Origin: Microbacterium lacticum
GTDB lineage: Bacteria; Actinomycetota; Actinomycetes; Actinomycetales; Microbacteriaceae
Assembly: GCF_006716815.1 (NCBI RefSeq)
Contig: NZ_VFPS01000005.1
Location: 95,297-159,296 of the forward strand
Direction of reading: 5' to 3'
DNA length: 64,000 nucleotides
The notes below the pieces were generated by a model. The model searched no databases, was not told where the DNA came from, and worked only from the letters and a program-made list of their open reading frames with translations. Shown here piece after piece: positions 34,365 to 42,702 of this stretch. Within the stretch, counting starts at the first letter, position 1, and every line of letters starts with the position of its first letter. Made by a program: the position numbers and the translations under genes.

Positions 34365-35330
34365 GTGGCGGTGCGGATGCCCGGAGTGATGCACACCGTC
34401 ACCGGCAACGAGATCCCGCTCGTGCTGCTCGCCGTCTTCGCCGGATCGGCCGCCCTGCTCGTGATCAGTGACGACGCGCCCGATCCCACCGCGACGGCGG
34501 CGGGCGTCGCCGTGTCGGCGCTGGTCGCGCTCGGCCTCTTCTGGGTGCAGTTGCGCGCCCGCCGCGCCCAGCCCGCACTCGATAAGGACCTCCACGACGC
34601 TCTCGGAGCGCGGTGGCGATCGCAGGCGTCGACGCCCTCGACATCGCCCACGCCGGCCGCACGATCCGGACTCGCCTGGCGCCACGGCATCCTGCTGCCG
34701 TGCGGCCGCCGACGCCCCGGCGTCGAGCGCTGGCGCGACCTCCGCTACGGGCCCGACGCGCGCGCACCGGCTCGACGTGTACCGGGACTTCGCCCCGGCG
34801 ACGGCGCGGCCGGTCGTCGTGCACCTGCACGCCGGCGGATTCGTCCAGGGCGCGAAGAGTCGCGAGAGCCGGGCGCTTCTGCTGCAGCTCGCCGCACACG
34901 GCTGATGCGCCATCAGCGCGAACTACCGACGTCGCGCCGCCGGAGCGTTCGCCGCGTCGCAACTCGACGTCGCCCGCGTGATCGCGTGGGTGGCCGAGCA
35001 CGCCGATCGCCTCGGCGTCGACACGCGGCAGATCTACGGATATCTCGGACCGCGCGGCGCCGACCCGTCGTCTTCACCCACATACCGGATCCGCCCCGAC
35101 GCCTCGTCGCCGGTCATGATCGTGCACGGCGCGCGCGACACCGCGCTTGCCCCCGCGCAGGCGCGCGCGGTGGCCGCGACGATCCGCGCGGCATCCTCGT
35201 CACCCGTCCGCCGACGCCGAGCTGCCCGAGAGGCAGCACGGATTCGACCTGCCCGTCCTGCCCAGGCCATCACGCGCCGCCCGCCTCGCTCAGCGCCGCC
35301 CGGAGCGCACGCGAGAGGCCCCCGCCGATC
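34365..35330 (+). pseudogene. Membrane-anchored alpha/beta hydrolase, multiply broken
   Basis: Pieces of one gene appear in order but in changing frames. There are two membrane helices (IPLVLLAVFAGSAALLV, GVAVSALVALGLFWVQL), then 'AGVDALDIAHAGRTIRTRLA', then 'HRLDVYRDFAP..RPVVVHLHAGGFVQGAKSRES' (oxyanion HAGG motif) and 'ISANYRRR.AGAFAASQLDVARVIAWVAEHAD'. After that come 'SPVMIVHGARDTALAPAQA' (acid residue) and 'ELPERQHGFD' (catalytic His). The nucleophile elbow (GxSxG) is missing: 'QIYGYLG' jumps to later sequence. At least three frame changes and one deletion are needed. Non-functional. Confidence 0.8.
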
Positions 35331-35365
35331 TGATCGACGGGGGCCTCTCGATGTGGGGAAGCGGC

Positions 35366-35536
35366 TTACTTGAAGGCATCCTTCACGTTCTCGCCGGCCT
35401 TCTTGACGTCGGCCTTGGCCTGCTGGGCCTCGCCCTCCGCCTCGAGCTTCTCGTTGCCGGTGACCTTGCCGAAGCCCTCCTTGGCCTTGCCGCCGAGGTC
35501 TTCTGCCGCGTTCTTGATCTTGTCGTCGAGTCCCAT
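35366..35536 (-). CDS. CsbD-family stress protein
   Basis: A 56-residue, highly charged helical protein: 'MGLDDKIKNAAEDLGGKAKEGFGKVTGNEKLEAEGEAQQAKADVKKAGENVKDAFK' condensed to its family pattern GKxKEGxGKxTGNExLxAEG. CsbD proteins are induced by general stress in many bacteria; the molecular role is unknown. AGAGGGGA precedes the ATG at 35536. It is complete. Confidence 0.93.
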   Translation of the reverse strand: MGLDDKIKNAAEDLGGKAKEGFGKVTGNEKLEAEGEAQQAKADVKKAGENVKDAFK

Positions 35537-35622
35537 CGGGATCCCCTCTCTATCGCGATTACCTCGACCGTACGGCGCGGCGGCCGGGCGAGGGAGGGGG
35601 TTGACGGCGGCGGCGGCAGGCT

Positions 35623-36053
35623 CTAGGAATCCGCGGACGCGGTCTGGGTGGATGCCGCGCGGTCGCGCGCGACCGCCTCGCCCAGCAACTGGCCGCCGCT
35701 CGTCAGCAGCGCGCGCCGCCACGGCAGCACGCCCTCGATCTCGATCTGGATCGACATCGACAGCACCGTGCGGATCACGACGATGAGTCCGAGAATCAGC
35801 GCGTCTTCGATCGACGGCTTCGAGGTGATCGTGCGGATGAGATCGGCCGCGACGAGCGCCTCGAGCCCGAGGAGGATCGCCGCGCCGAGCGTGTTCCGCA
35901 GCACCAAGTAGGCCGCCCGCGCGCTCTCCTTGCGGGCGAGGGTGCGCACGGCGAGCACCACGGCGACGACGAACCCCGCCACCATCGCGATCGCGCCGAT
36001 GATCTCGAAGACCCCGCGATCACGGTGAAGAACGACTCGACCGTCTCCGACAT
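35623..36053 (-). pseudogene. DUF1622 membrane protein with a one-base frameshift
   Basis: The ATG at 36053 gives MSETVESFFTVIAG, then frame is lost in a GGGG run. One extra G would restore 'VFEIIGAIAMVAGFVVAVVLAVRTLARKESARAAYLVLRNTLGAAILLGLEALVAADLI' and 'DALILGLIVVIRTVLSMSIQIEIEG', the DUF1622 signature with three to four membrane helices. The single homopolymer indel could be a sequencing error; otherwise the gene is inactivated. Confidence 0.82.
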
Positions 36054-36215
36054 GTGTCACCGCCCGGAAGGAACGAAGGAGCGAGGATGCCCCGTGGCAT
36101 CCCTTCGCGAACGCCACGCCCACAATGTAGCGCGCCCGCGGGGCGCGCCCGCGCACGCGAAACGGCCCGGGCGAACCCGGGCCGTTTCGACGGATCGTGC
36201 GAGGAGCGGGGCGGC

Positions 36216-37157
36216 TCAGTACCAGCCGTTCGACTCCGAGTGGCCCCACGCGCCGCACGGGTTGCTGTAGCGGCCGGCGATGTAGCCAAGGCCCCAGGCG
36301 ATCTGCGTGGCGGGGTTGGTCTGCCAGTCGGCGCCGGCCGAGGCCATCTTGCTGCCGGGGAGGGCCTGCGGAATGCCGTAGGCGCCGCTCGAGTTGGCCG
36401 CGTTCACGCGCCAGCCCGACTCGCGGTTCCACAGCGACACGAGGCAGGCGAACTGGTCGTCGCCCCAGCCGTAGTTGGCGGCCATCATCGAACGGGCGAT
36501 GCCCTGGGCCGAGGCCGGGTCGACGTTCACGTCGACCGACGGCACCGACGACGACGAAGAGGAGGACGACGACGACGAGCTCGCCTCGGCCTCCGCGGCG
36601 GCTGCAGCGGCAGCGGCTTCGGCGGCGGCCTGCGCGGCGGCGGCCTCGGCGGCAGCCTGTGCGGCGGCGGCGGCTTCCGCGGCAGCCTTGGCGGCGGCCT
36701 CTTCTTCGGCCTTCTTCTCGATCGCGGCGTCGAGCTGGCCGCGCAGGGTCGCCGTCGTGATGCGCACGTTCTGGATCTCGGCGGTCGCGTCGGTGGTGAG
36801 CGCGGGGATCAGGAGCGTCGGCATGATGTCGAGATCGCCCAGCTTGTCGATGTACACGCCGAGCGCGCGGGTGTCGACGACGGTGTTGGATGCCGGCACC
36901 GTCAGCCCCGACGCGTCGATGTCGGCCGTCACGGCGCGGGCCTCGGCCACGGCGTTGCGCGCGTCGACGAGCGCAGAGGCGCCCTTCTCGGTCATCGAGC
37001 TCAGCGGCGCGGAGATGCGCTCGGAGTGGTCGGCGGCGGCGGATGCGGTCGTGTCGGAACTCGGAGGCAGTGCCGCGCCGGTGGTGGCGAGCATCCCAGC
37101 GACGAGACCGGCGCAGACGAGGACGGGCGTGGCAGAGCGGAAAGGCAGACGAGGCAT
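36216..37157 (-). CDS. Secreted transglycosylase-like peptidoglycan protein
   Basis: A 313-residue exported protein. It has a signal peptide (VLVCAGLVAGMLATTGAAL), a helical domain (about residues 40-160), and a long Ala/Glu-rich coiled region (KKAEEEAAAKAAAEAAAAAQ...). A pure serine run comes next, then a C-terminal lysozyme-like domain with 'ANYGWGDDQFACLVSLWNRESGWRVNAANSSGAYGIPQALPG' (catalytic E in NRESGW). It probably cleaves glycan strands of the cell wall. The Ala/Ser linkers are typical of actinobacterial wall-spanning enzymes. Complete frame. Confidence 0.88.
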   Translation of the reverse strand: MPRLPFRSATPVLVCAGLVAGMLATTGAALPPSSDTTASAAADHSERISAPLSSMTEKGASALVDARNAVAEARAVTADIDASGLTVPASNTVVDTRALGVYIDKLGDLDIMPTLLIPALTTDATAEIQNVRITTATLRGQLDAAIEKKAEEEAAAKAAAEAAAAAQAAAEAAAAQAAAEAAAAAAAAEAEASSSSSSSSSSSSVPSVDVNVDPASAQGIARSMMAANYGWGDDQFACLVSLWNRESGWRVNAANSSGAYGIPQALPGSKMASAGADWQTNPATQIAWGLGYIAGRYSNPCGAWGHSESNGWY

Positions 37158-37398
37158 AGAGGTACTTCCGGTGAATCAGCACCGCGATAGCAGAGAGCAA
37201 CCGGCGGCGTGCGTCCTCGGGTGGACACGAGGTCACAGCTTCACAACGCTTTCTGGACGGAACGGGTGTGCTTCCTGAGTGGAACCTGAGTGCCGCCGCT
37301 CGCCGAGTGGGCTTCTTGGGGGCTCTACTCTCCGTCCGAGGGCCGGTATAGAGTCGCGAGCGAGAGTGACTTTTGGCGATAACCAGGGAGCACAGACC
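37158..37398. promoter_or_regulatory. Divergent intergenic region, transglycosylase / PTS
   Basis: These 241 bp separate two divergent genes. On the plus strand TATAGA (about 37351) is a plausible -10 for the PTS gene, giving a leader of about 40 nt with CAGGGAG before the ATG. No antiterminator hairpin of the LicT/SacY type is evident. Nothing else recognisable. Confidence 0.4.
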
Positions 37399-39588
37399 AT
37401 GGCATACGAGCCCGCACAAGAGATCGTCGACGCGGTCGGTGGTCCCGACAACATCGCGAGCCTCACGCACTGCGCGACGCGTCTTCGATTCCAACTGAAA
37501 GACGGCGACAAGGCCGACAAGAACACCGCGGAGAAGATCCCCGGCGTGCTCGGAGCGGTGCCGCAGTCGGGCGACCGCTTCCAGGTGGTCATCGGCGGCG
37601 GCGTGCAGAACGTCTACAACGAGATCATGGCGCTGCCCGTGATGGCGGGTGTCGGCACGGGCGGCGGCGCGGCCGCGTCCGGCGGTGGCGGCGCGGGCGA
37701 GAGCGACGCCGACATCAAGGCGCGCGAGCGCGCCAAGGGGCCGCGCGGCACGAACGCGTGGCTCGACACCCTGTTCGAGTTCCTCTCCGACTCGTTCCGC
37801 CCGATCCTCGGTGCGCTGCTCGGCGCGTCGCTGTTCATCACGTTCATGGCCCTCGCGGCGACGCTCGGCTGGATCCCCGCGTGGAACTCGCCGGGCGTCG
37901 AGCTGCCGCCGTCGTGGGCGTTCGTCAACCTGATGTGGAAGTGCGTGTTCATCTTCCTGCCGCTGATGGTGGCCTACAACGCGTCGCAGAAGATCGGTGC
38001 CGACCCGTGGGTGGGCTTCGCGATCATGGCCGTCGTCATGCTCCCCGGCTTCACGGACCTCGGAAAGACCCAGGATGCCGTGCAGACGACGTTCCTGGGC
38101 TCCGACATCACCACGGTGCAGGTGTTCGGGATGCCGTTGACCATCTTCGACTACAGCTCCCAAGTGTTCCCGCCGCTGCTCATGGCGGCGGTGCTCGGCC
38201 TCGTCTACAAGGGTCTGCGGAAGATCATCCCCGAGAACATCCAGCTGATCTTCGTACCCTTCCTCGCGATGCTCATCATGATCCCGCTGACGGCCTTCCT
38301 CATCGGCCCGATCGGCGTCTACGCGGGTGCGGCGCTGGCGAATCTGCTGAGCTCGATCAACAACTTCTCCCCGTTCATCTTCGCGATCGTCATTCCGCTG
38401 GCCTACCCGTTCATGGTGCCGCTGGGCCTGCACTGGCCGATCAACGCGATCATGCTGCTGAACATCCAGACCCTCGGCTACGACTTCATCCAGGGCCCGA
38501 TGGGTGCCTGGAACTTCGCGTGCTTCGGTGCGACCGCGGGTGTGCTCGTGCTCGCCTGGCGTGAGAAGGACAAGCAGATGCGCCAGACCGCGACGGGTGC
38601 GCTCGCCGCGGGTCTGCTCGGCGGCATCTCGGAACCCTCGCTCTACGGCATCCATCTGCGATACAAGCGGATCTATCCGCGGATGCTGGTCGGATGCCTC
38701 ACCGGCGGTCTCATCATCGGTATCGGCTCGCTGATTCTCGGCCTTCCGAACGGCATCACGACGCAGGCGTTCGTGTTCACGTCGCTGCTCACGATCCCCG
38801 CCTTCAACCCGATCGGGCTGTACGCCATCGCGGTGCTCGGCGCGTTCGTCGTGGCGATGGTGCTTGTCATGATCTCGGGCTACAAGAACCCGGCCGACGC
38901 CGAGCCGGCGCTCGCCGGGGCGACGACCGCCACCGAGGACGCACGCATCGCGGGAGGTGCGGCCGATGAGGCCGCCAGCGTGTCGAACGTCGCCGGCGGC
39001 GAGGAGCTGTTGCCCGGTGCCGGTGCGGGAGCCGCCGGAGCGGCCGGGGGAGCGGCGGCCGGTGCGGCCGCGGGATCCGCGACCGCGCTCGCGACGAAGG
39101 GCGAGGGCGAGGCGACCGACGTCGGCGCGCTCATACAGGTGGCGTCGCCGCTCGACGGCACGGCGGTCGGCCTCGACACGGTGCCCGACCCTGTCTTCGC
39201 GGGCGGGGTGATGGGCCCGGGCGTCGCCGTCGAGCCGACAGGCGACACGGTCTACGCCCCCGGCGCGGGAACGGTCGTCGCCGCGCAGCCGACCGGCCAC
39301 GCGTTCGGCCTGCAGCTCGACAACGGCGTGGAGGTGCTGATCCACGTCGGCATCGACACGGTGAATCTGAAGGGCGAGGGGTTCGACGTCAAGGTCAAGA
39401 ACGGCGACCGCGTCGAGACCGGCACGCCGCTGGTCACCTTCGACCGCGCCGTGATCGAGAAGGCTGGCTATCCGCTGATCACCCCGGTGATCGTGCTGAA
39501 CGGCGACGCGTTCGACACCGTCGATCCCGTGAAGCTCGGCCCGGTCTCGCACGGTGAGCCGCTGCTCAACATCCAGAAGAAGGCCTGA
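37399..39588 (+). CDS. PTS beta-glucoside-type transporter, fused IIBCA
   Basis: A 729-residue sugar transporter and phosphotransferase. The IIB domain has the phosphorylated Cys in 'NIASLTHCATRLRF' (residue 25). The IIC membrane domain is about residues 110-500, with 'MVPLGLHWPINAIMLLNIQTLG' and 'GGISEPSLYGIHLRYKRIYPRM'. After an Ala/Gly linker comes a IIA domain with the phosphorylated His in 'NGVEVLIHVGIDTVNLKGEGF'. It imports and phosphorylates a beta-glucoside or related sugar. The frame is intact. No dedicated regulator or glycosidase is adjacent. Confidence 0.92.
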   Translation: MAYEPAQEIVDAVGGPDNIASLTHCATRLRFQLKDGDKADKNTAEKIPGVLGAVPQSGDRFQVVIGGGVQNVYNEIMALPVMAGVGTGGGAAASGGGGAGESDADIKARERAKGPRGTNAWLDTLFEFLSDSFRPILGALLGASLFITFMALAATLGWIPAWNSPGVELPPSWAFVNLMWKCVFIFLPLMVAYNASQKIGADPWVGFAIMAVVMLPGFTDLGKTQDAVQTTFLGSDITTVQVFGMPLTIFDYSSQVFPPLLMAAVLGLVYKGLRKIIPENIQLIFVPFLAMLIMIPLTAFLIGPIGVYAGAALANLLSSINNFSPFIFAIVIPLAYPFMVPLGLHWPINAIMLLNIQTLGYDFIQGPMGAWNFACFGATAGVLVLAWREKDKQMRQTATGALAAGLLGGISEPSLYGIHLRYKRIYPRMLVGCLTGGLIIGIGSLILGLPNGITTQAFVFTSLLTIPAFNPIGLYAIAVLGAFVVAMVLVMISGYKNPADAEPALAGATTATEDARIAGGAADEAASVSNVAGGEELLPGAGAGAAGAAGGAAAGAAAGSATALATKGEGEATDVGALIQVASPLDGTAVGLDTVPDPVFAGGVMGPGVAVEPTGDTVYAPGAGTVVAAQPTGHAFGLQLDNGVEVLIHVGIDTVNLKGEGFDVKVKNGDRVETGTPLVTFDRAVIEKAGYPLITPVIVLNGDAFDTVDPVKLGPVSHGEPLLNIQKKA

Positions 39589-39661
39589 CGGGGGCGCGCC
39601 GCCCGCCACCGGTGGGTGGGCGGCGGGCGCGTGTGGGTCGTGGGTTCTGGCGTCGCCGGCG

Positions 39662-39739
39662 CAACTGCAAGGGATTGTGGGCGACACGCCGTGTTGTGGC
39701 CGCGCCGGGCGGCGTGTCGCGGCCGAAACCTTGCAGTTG
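39662..39739. repeat. REP-like palindromic repeat, copy 1
   Basis: A 78-bp imperfect palindrome. The outer arms are CAACTGCAAGG and CCTTGCAGTTG, and the inner arms GCGACACGCCG and CGGCGTGTCGC. It can fold into a long cruciform or hairpin. It lies just after the PTS gene, 88 bp left of an equal-length second copy. Confidence 0.85.
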
Positions 39740-39827
39740 GGGTGTGCGAGGTTGGCGGGCGGCATCCGCGTGGGGGTGTGGGGTGGGATGTGCGGCATCG
39801 CCCGCACAGGCCTCGCTGTCTTCGACG

Positions 39828-39905
39828 CAACTGCAAGGGATTGGTGGCGACACGCCGTGTTGTGGCCGCGCGGAGCGGCGTGTCGCGCCGGCGGCCTTGC
39901 AGTTG
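39828..39905. repeat. REP-like palindromic repeat, copy 2
   Basis: Also 78 bp with identical outer arms and inner GCGACACGCCG/CGGCGTGTCGC arms. The centre and one shoulder differ (CGCCGGCGG instead of GGCCGAAA). Both copies have the same orientation and sit between the convergent PTS and coaBC genes. They may stop transcription from both sides. Confidence 0.85.
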
Positions 39906-39942
39906 GGGCGGGTGGTCGGGGCGAGCGGTCAGTGGGCGACGG

Positions 39943-41298
39943 TCAGTGCGGAGCGCGCAGGGCCGCAACGGCGTCCCACACGGCAGTCGCGACCGCGCGC
40001 TTGGTGCCGGATGCCTCGCCGACGGCATCGCCCGCGGCGTCGAGGATCAGCACCCGGTTGTCGGGGCTCTCGAAGCCGCTCTCCCAGCCGACACGGTTGA
40101 CGACGAGCAGGTCGACGCCCTTGCGCTGCGCCTTGCGGCGGCCGCGGTCGGCGAGCTCGGCGTCGCTGTCCGCGGTCTCGGCGGCGAACCCGACGATCGT
40201 CTGCCCCGGCCGGCGCGCGGCGACGAGCCCGGCGAGGATGTCGGGGTTCGTCGTCAGCTCCAGGCGGGGAACACCGTCCTCCTTCCGCAGTTTCGTGTGC
40301 GAGACGGCGGCGACCCGGTAGTCGGCGACCGCCGCGACCATCGCGACCACGTCGGCCGTCGCCGCGGCATCCGTCATCGCCGCTTCCAGTTCGGCGGCGG
40401 TGCTCACGCGCACGATCTGCACGCGCGGGTGGGTGGATGCCTCCGTGAGCACGCCGTCGTCGACGTGGGCGGCGACGAGCGTGACCTCGGCGCCGCGGCC
40501 GGCGGCGTCGAGGGCGAGCGCGGCACCCTGCCGGCCGCTGGAGCGGTTGCCGAGGTACCGCACCGGGTCGATCGGCTCGCGGGTGCCGCCGGTCGAGACG
40601 GCGACCCGCAGGTCGGCGAGGTCGACACGAGGGACGAGGCCCGGCGACGCGCCGTCCTCGGGCCGCCTCCCGACGGCGTCGACACGAGGGACGAGGCCCG
40701 GCGACGCGGCATCCGTCGCGGCATCAACCGCGCTGTCCGACGACGGGCCCGTCGACGGGGCACCCGGGTCCGGGGCATCCACGATGCGGAGCGCCGCCGT
40801 GAGGATCTCGTCGGGCTCGACCATCCGGCCCGGGCCGCTGTCGCCGCCGGTGAGCGGTCCGTCGGCGGGTCCGACCACGTGGATGCCGCGCCCCTGCAGC
40901 ACCCGGATGTTCGCCTGCGTGGCCGCGTGCTGCCACATCGCCGTGTGCATCGCGGGCGCGACGACGACGGGCGCCGTCGTGGCGAGCAGGGTGACACCGA
41001 GCAGCGAATCGGCGATGCCCGCCGCCATCTTCGCGAGCGTGTTCGCCGTCGCCGGCGCGATGATCACGAGGTCGGCCGAGGTGCCGAGCGCGACGTGGCG
41101 CACCTCGGCGACGTCGTCGTGCACGCTCGTCGTGACAGGATTCCTCGAGACGGCCTCCCAGGTGGCCGTGCCGACGAAGCGCAGCGCATCGTCGGTGGGA
41201 ACAACGTGCACCTCGTGACCGTTCGTCACCAGTGCGCGAACCAGCTGCACCGTCTTGTACGCGGCGATGCCGCCCGTCACACCCACGACAACGAACAT
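39943..41298 (-). CDS. coaBC: Bifunctional phosphopantothenoylcysteine decarboxylase/synthetase
   Basis: A 451-residue enzyme of coenzyme A synthesis. The N-terminal FMN-binding CoaC domain has 'VGVTGGIAAYKTVQLVRAL', 'VIIAPATANTLAKMAAGIADSLL' and 'PAMHTAMW' (catalytic His). The C-terminal CoaB domain has 'VSTGGTREPIDPVRYLGNRSSGRQG', 'KLRKEDG' and 'IVGFAAET'. The linker between the domains contains a short in-frame duplication (SPGLVPRVD twice, 19 codons apart). The frame is intact; as an essential gene it argues that this part of the sequence is reliable. Confidence 0.94.
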   Translation of the reverse strand: MFVVVGVTGGIAAYKTVQLVRALVTNGHEVHVVPTDDALRFVGTATWEAVSRNPVTTSVHDDVAEVRHVALGTSADLVIIAPATANTLAKMAAGIADSLLGVTLLATTAPVVVAPAMHTAMWQHAATQANIRVLQGRGIHVVGPADGPLTGGDSGPGRMVEPDEILTAALRIVDAPDPGAPSTGPSSDSAVDAATDAASPGLVPRVDAVGRRPEDGASPGLVPRVDLADLRVAVSTGGTREPIDPVRYLGNRSSGRQGAALALDAAGRGAEVTLVAAHVDDGVLTEASTHPRVQIVRVSTAAELEAAMTDAAATADVVAMVAAVADYRVAAVSHTKLRKEDGVPRLELTTNPDILAGLVAARRPGQTIVGFAAETADSDAELADRGRRKAQRKGVDLLVVNRVGWESGFESPDNRVLILDAAGDAVGEASGTKRAVATAVWDAVAALRAPH

Positions 41299-41343
41299 GG
41301 TCCGATCCTGCCACGCAGGGTCAGCGGAGAGGTCACGAGCACC

Positions 41344-42055
41344 GTGTGCACCGTCATCGTCCACGTCCCCGAGACGCCCGGCGCACCGGTGCGCCTGCTC
41401 GCCGTCCGCGATGAGGACCCGGCGCGCGCCTGGGATCCGCTCGGCGCCTGGTGGCCCGAGAGCCCCGACGTCGTCGGCGTGCGTGACCGGCGTGCGGGCG
41501 GCGCGTGGCTCGCACGCCGGTCCCGCCGCGGGGCGCATCGCCGTCATCCTCAACCGCGCCGACATCGTGCCGGACGGTGACGCTCCGATCGAGTCCCGCG
41601 GACGGATCGTGCTGGATGCCGTGGGCGGAGCCGCGCTCGAGACGCCGCCGCACACCCACGGTTTCAACCTCGTCGAGCTGACCGCCACGGGCGCGACCGT
41701 CACGATGTGGGACGGCGACGCGCTCCGGCGCGTGGAGCTCGCTCCGGGCATCCACATGATCGCGCACGACGAGGTCGACGATCCGGCGACGGCGCGCATC
41801 GCGGCGTGGCGTGACGCGTTCGACGCGCCCGAGACGGTCGGCGAGGAGTGGCGGGAGCAGTGGCTCGACACCCTCGAGCGCACGAGCGCGGTCGGCCCCG
41901 TCGACGACCGCGCGATCGTGCGCGACAACCGCCCGTTCGGGTATCCGACGCTGTCCCTGCTCGTGTGCACCGCCTCCGTCGGGGCATCCGGCGTCGACGT
42001 GCGCTACGGCGAGTTCGCCGAGCCGGGGGTGTGGAACCGGCCGGTCGTGCACTGA
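41344..42055 (+). pseudogene. TANGO2/NRDE-family gene with a frameshift (copy 1)
   Basis: The GTG at 41344 starts 'MCTVIVHVPETPG..VRLLAVRDEDPARAWDP', the N-terminus of the TANGO2 family (Cys2 nucleophile, RDE motif). The frame is lost near 41520. It resumes in the next frame as 'GRIAVILNRADIVPDG' through 'FGYPTLSLLVCTAS' to the end at 42055. One indel would restore a protein of about 235 residues. A second, truncated member is at 50781-51293. Role in heme or redox homeostasis is known for eukaryotic relatives only. Confidence 0.82.
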
Positions 42056-42114
42056 CCGGCCTCCCGGGCGCGGATGCACGGAATGACTGCCGGGATCGTG
42101 TCGGTGGCCCCTGG

Positions 42115-42120
42115 TAGCGT
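42115..42120 (+). promoter_or_regulatory. -10 box of the truncated YdeI gene
   Basis: TAGCGT ends 7 nt before the GTG at 42128; the same box and spacing precede the intact paralog at 52287. Confidence 0.5.
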
Positions 42121-42127
42121 CGCGCTC

Positions 42128-42226
42128 GTGAGCACAGGCGACGCGGCGGCACCGGGCGACGCGAACGCGCCCGAGGTGATCTTCTTCGCGGATGCCTCGG
42201 CATTCCGTGACTGGCTTGTCCGATGA
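42128..42226 (+). pseudogene. YdeI/OmpD-associated family gene, first 32 codons only
   Basis: The frame encodes ...NAPEVIFFADASAFRDWL, aligning with 'EPEVVFFASAAEFRTWL' at the start of the intact gene at 52287. It is cut at 42217 where an IS21-like end begins, and stops five codons later. It is a remnant. Confidence 0.75.
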
Positions 42227-42307
42227 CAACCCATCTGTAGCTCCTGCCATCGATTCTGTGGTTGTGACAACCGACCTGTAGTTTTCGCCAACCGATCTGT
42301 AGTTCGA
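42217..42307. mobile_element. Solitary terminal region of an IS21-like element
   Basis: TGTCCGATGACAACCCATCTGTAG is followed by two further repeats of the pattern (TGACAACCgACCTGTAG, then CAACCgATCTGTAG). Tandem repeats of this kind are the transposase-binding sites at IS21-family ends. No istA or istB follows, so only one end survives. Confidence 0.6.
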
Positions 42308-42325
42308 GATGTCCGACCCCGCTCG

Positions 42326-42331
42326 TATGGT
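42326..42331 (+). promoter_or_regulatory. -10 box of a leaderless hypothetical gene
   Basis: TATGGT ends 6 nt before the ATG at 42338. Confidence 0.45.
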
Positions 42332-42337
42332 TTGCGC

Positions 42338-42533
42338 ATGCAGGTCAGATCAGCGACGGCGCGGGTGCTCATCACCGTGAAGGCATCGCCCCAGCCGTCG
42401 GCGAAGTACGGCGACACGGTGTGCGTCGCCGGCATTCGGGTCGACGGGGGACGGGCCGAGTGGATCCGTCTCTATCCGCTCGCGTTCCGCTGGATGGGTG
42501 TCGAGCAGCAGTTCAAGAAGTTCGACCTCCCCC
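42338..42533 (+). pseudogene. Hypothetical protein, N-terminal 65 residues
   Basis: Starts MQVRSATARVLITVKASPQP and contains 'GDTVCVAGIRVDGGRAEWIRLYPLAFRWMGVEQQFKKFDL'. The RLYP-F-W motif occurs at the start of an uncharacterised bacterial family of much greater length. Homology ends abruptly at 42533, where a LuxR C-terminus begins in another frame. Confidence 0.6.
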
Positions 42534-42641
42534 CGCACCGTCGAGCACCACATCGCGGCGGTGCTGCGCAAGCTCGATCAGCCGACGCGGGCGCGTGCGG
42601 TGGCCGCTGCGCGGGAACGCGGTCTGCCGGCATCCCTGTAG
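42534..42641 (+). pseudogene. LuxR-type regulator, last 35 residues
   Basis: The codons read RTVEHHIAAVLRKLDQPTRARAVAAARERGLPASL then TAG, which is the recognition helix and C-terminus of a NarL/LuxR response regulator (pattern TVExHxxxxLRKLxxxxR). There is no start or receiver domain. It is the right half of a deletion junction. Confidence 0.8.
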
Positions 42642-42702
42642 CCGCCGGGGCAGGCACGATGGCCGCGACCGGTTCCGTCGGACGGTCTCAGCTCAGCTCA
42701 GC

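Noticed and set aside
36541..36720. Low-complexity Ala/Ser run, considered as a tandem-repeat or CRISPR-like array
   Set aside because: It encodes the Ala-rich coil and Ser linker of the transglycosylase-like protein. Spacing is irregular and there are no spacers.
35623..39807. A 1394-residue open frame on the minus strand
   Set aside because: It runs antisense to the PTS gene and the transglycosylase, is extremely Arg/Asp/His-rich and contains no domain. It is a high-GC shadow frame apart from its final DUF1622 part.
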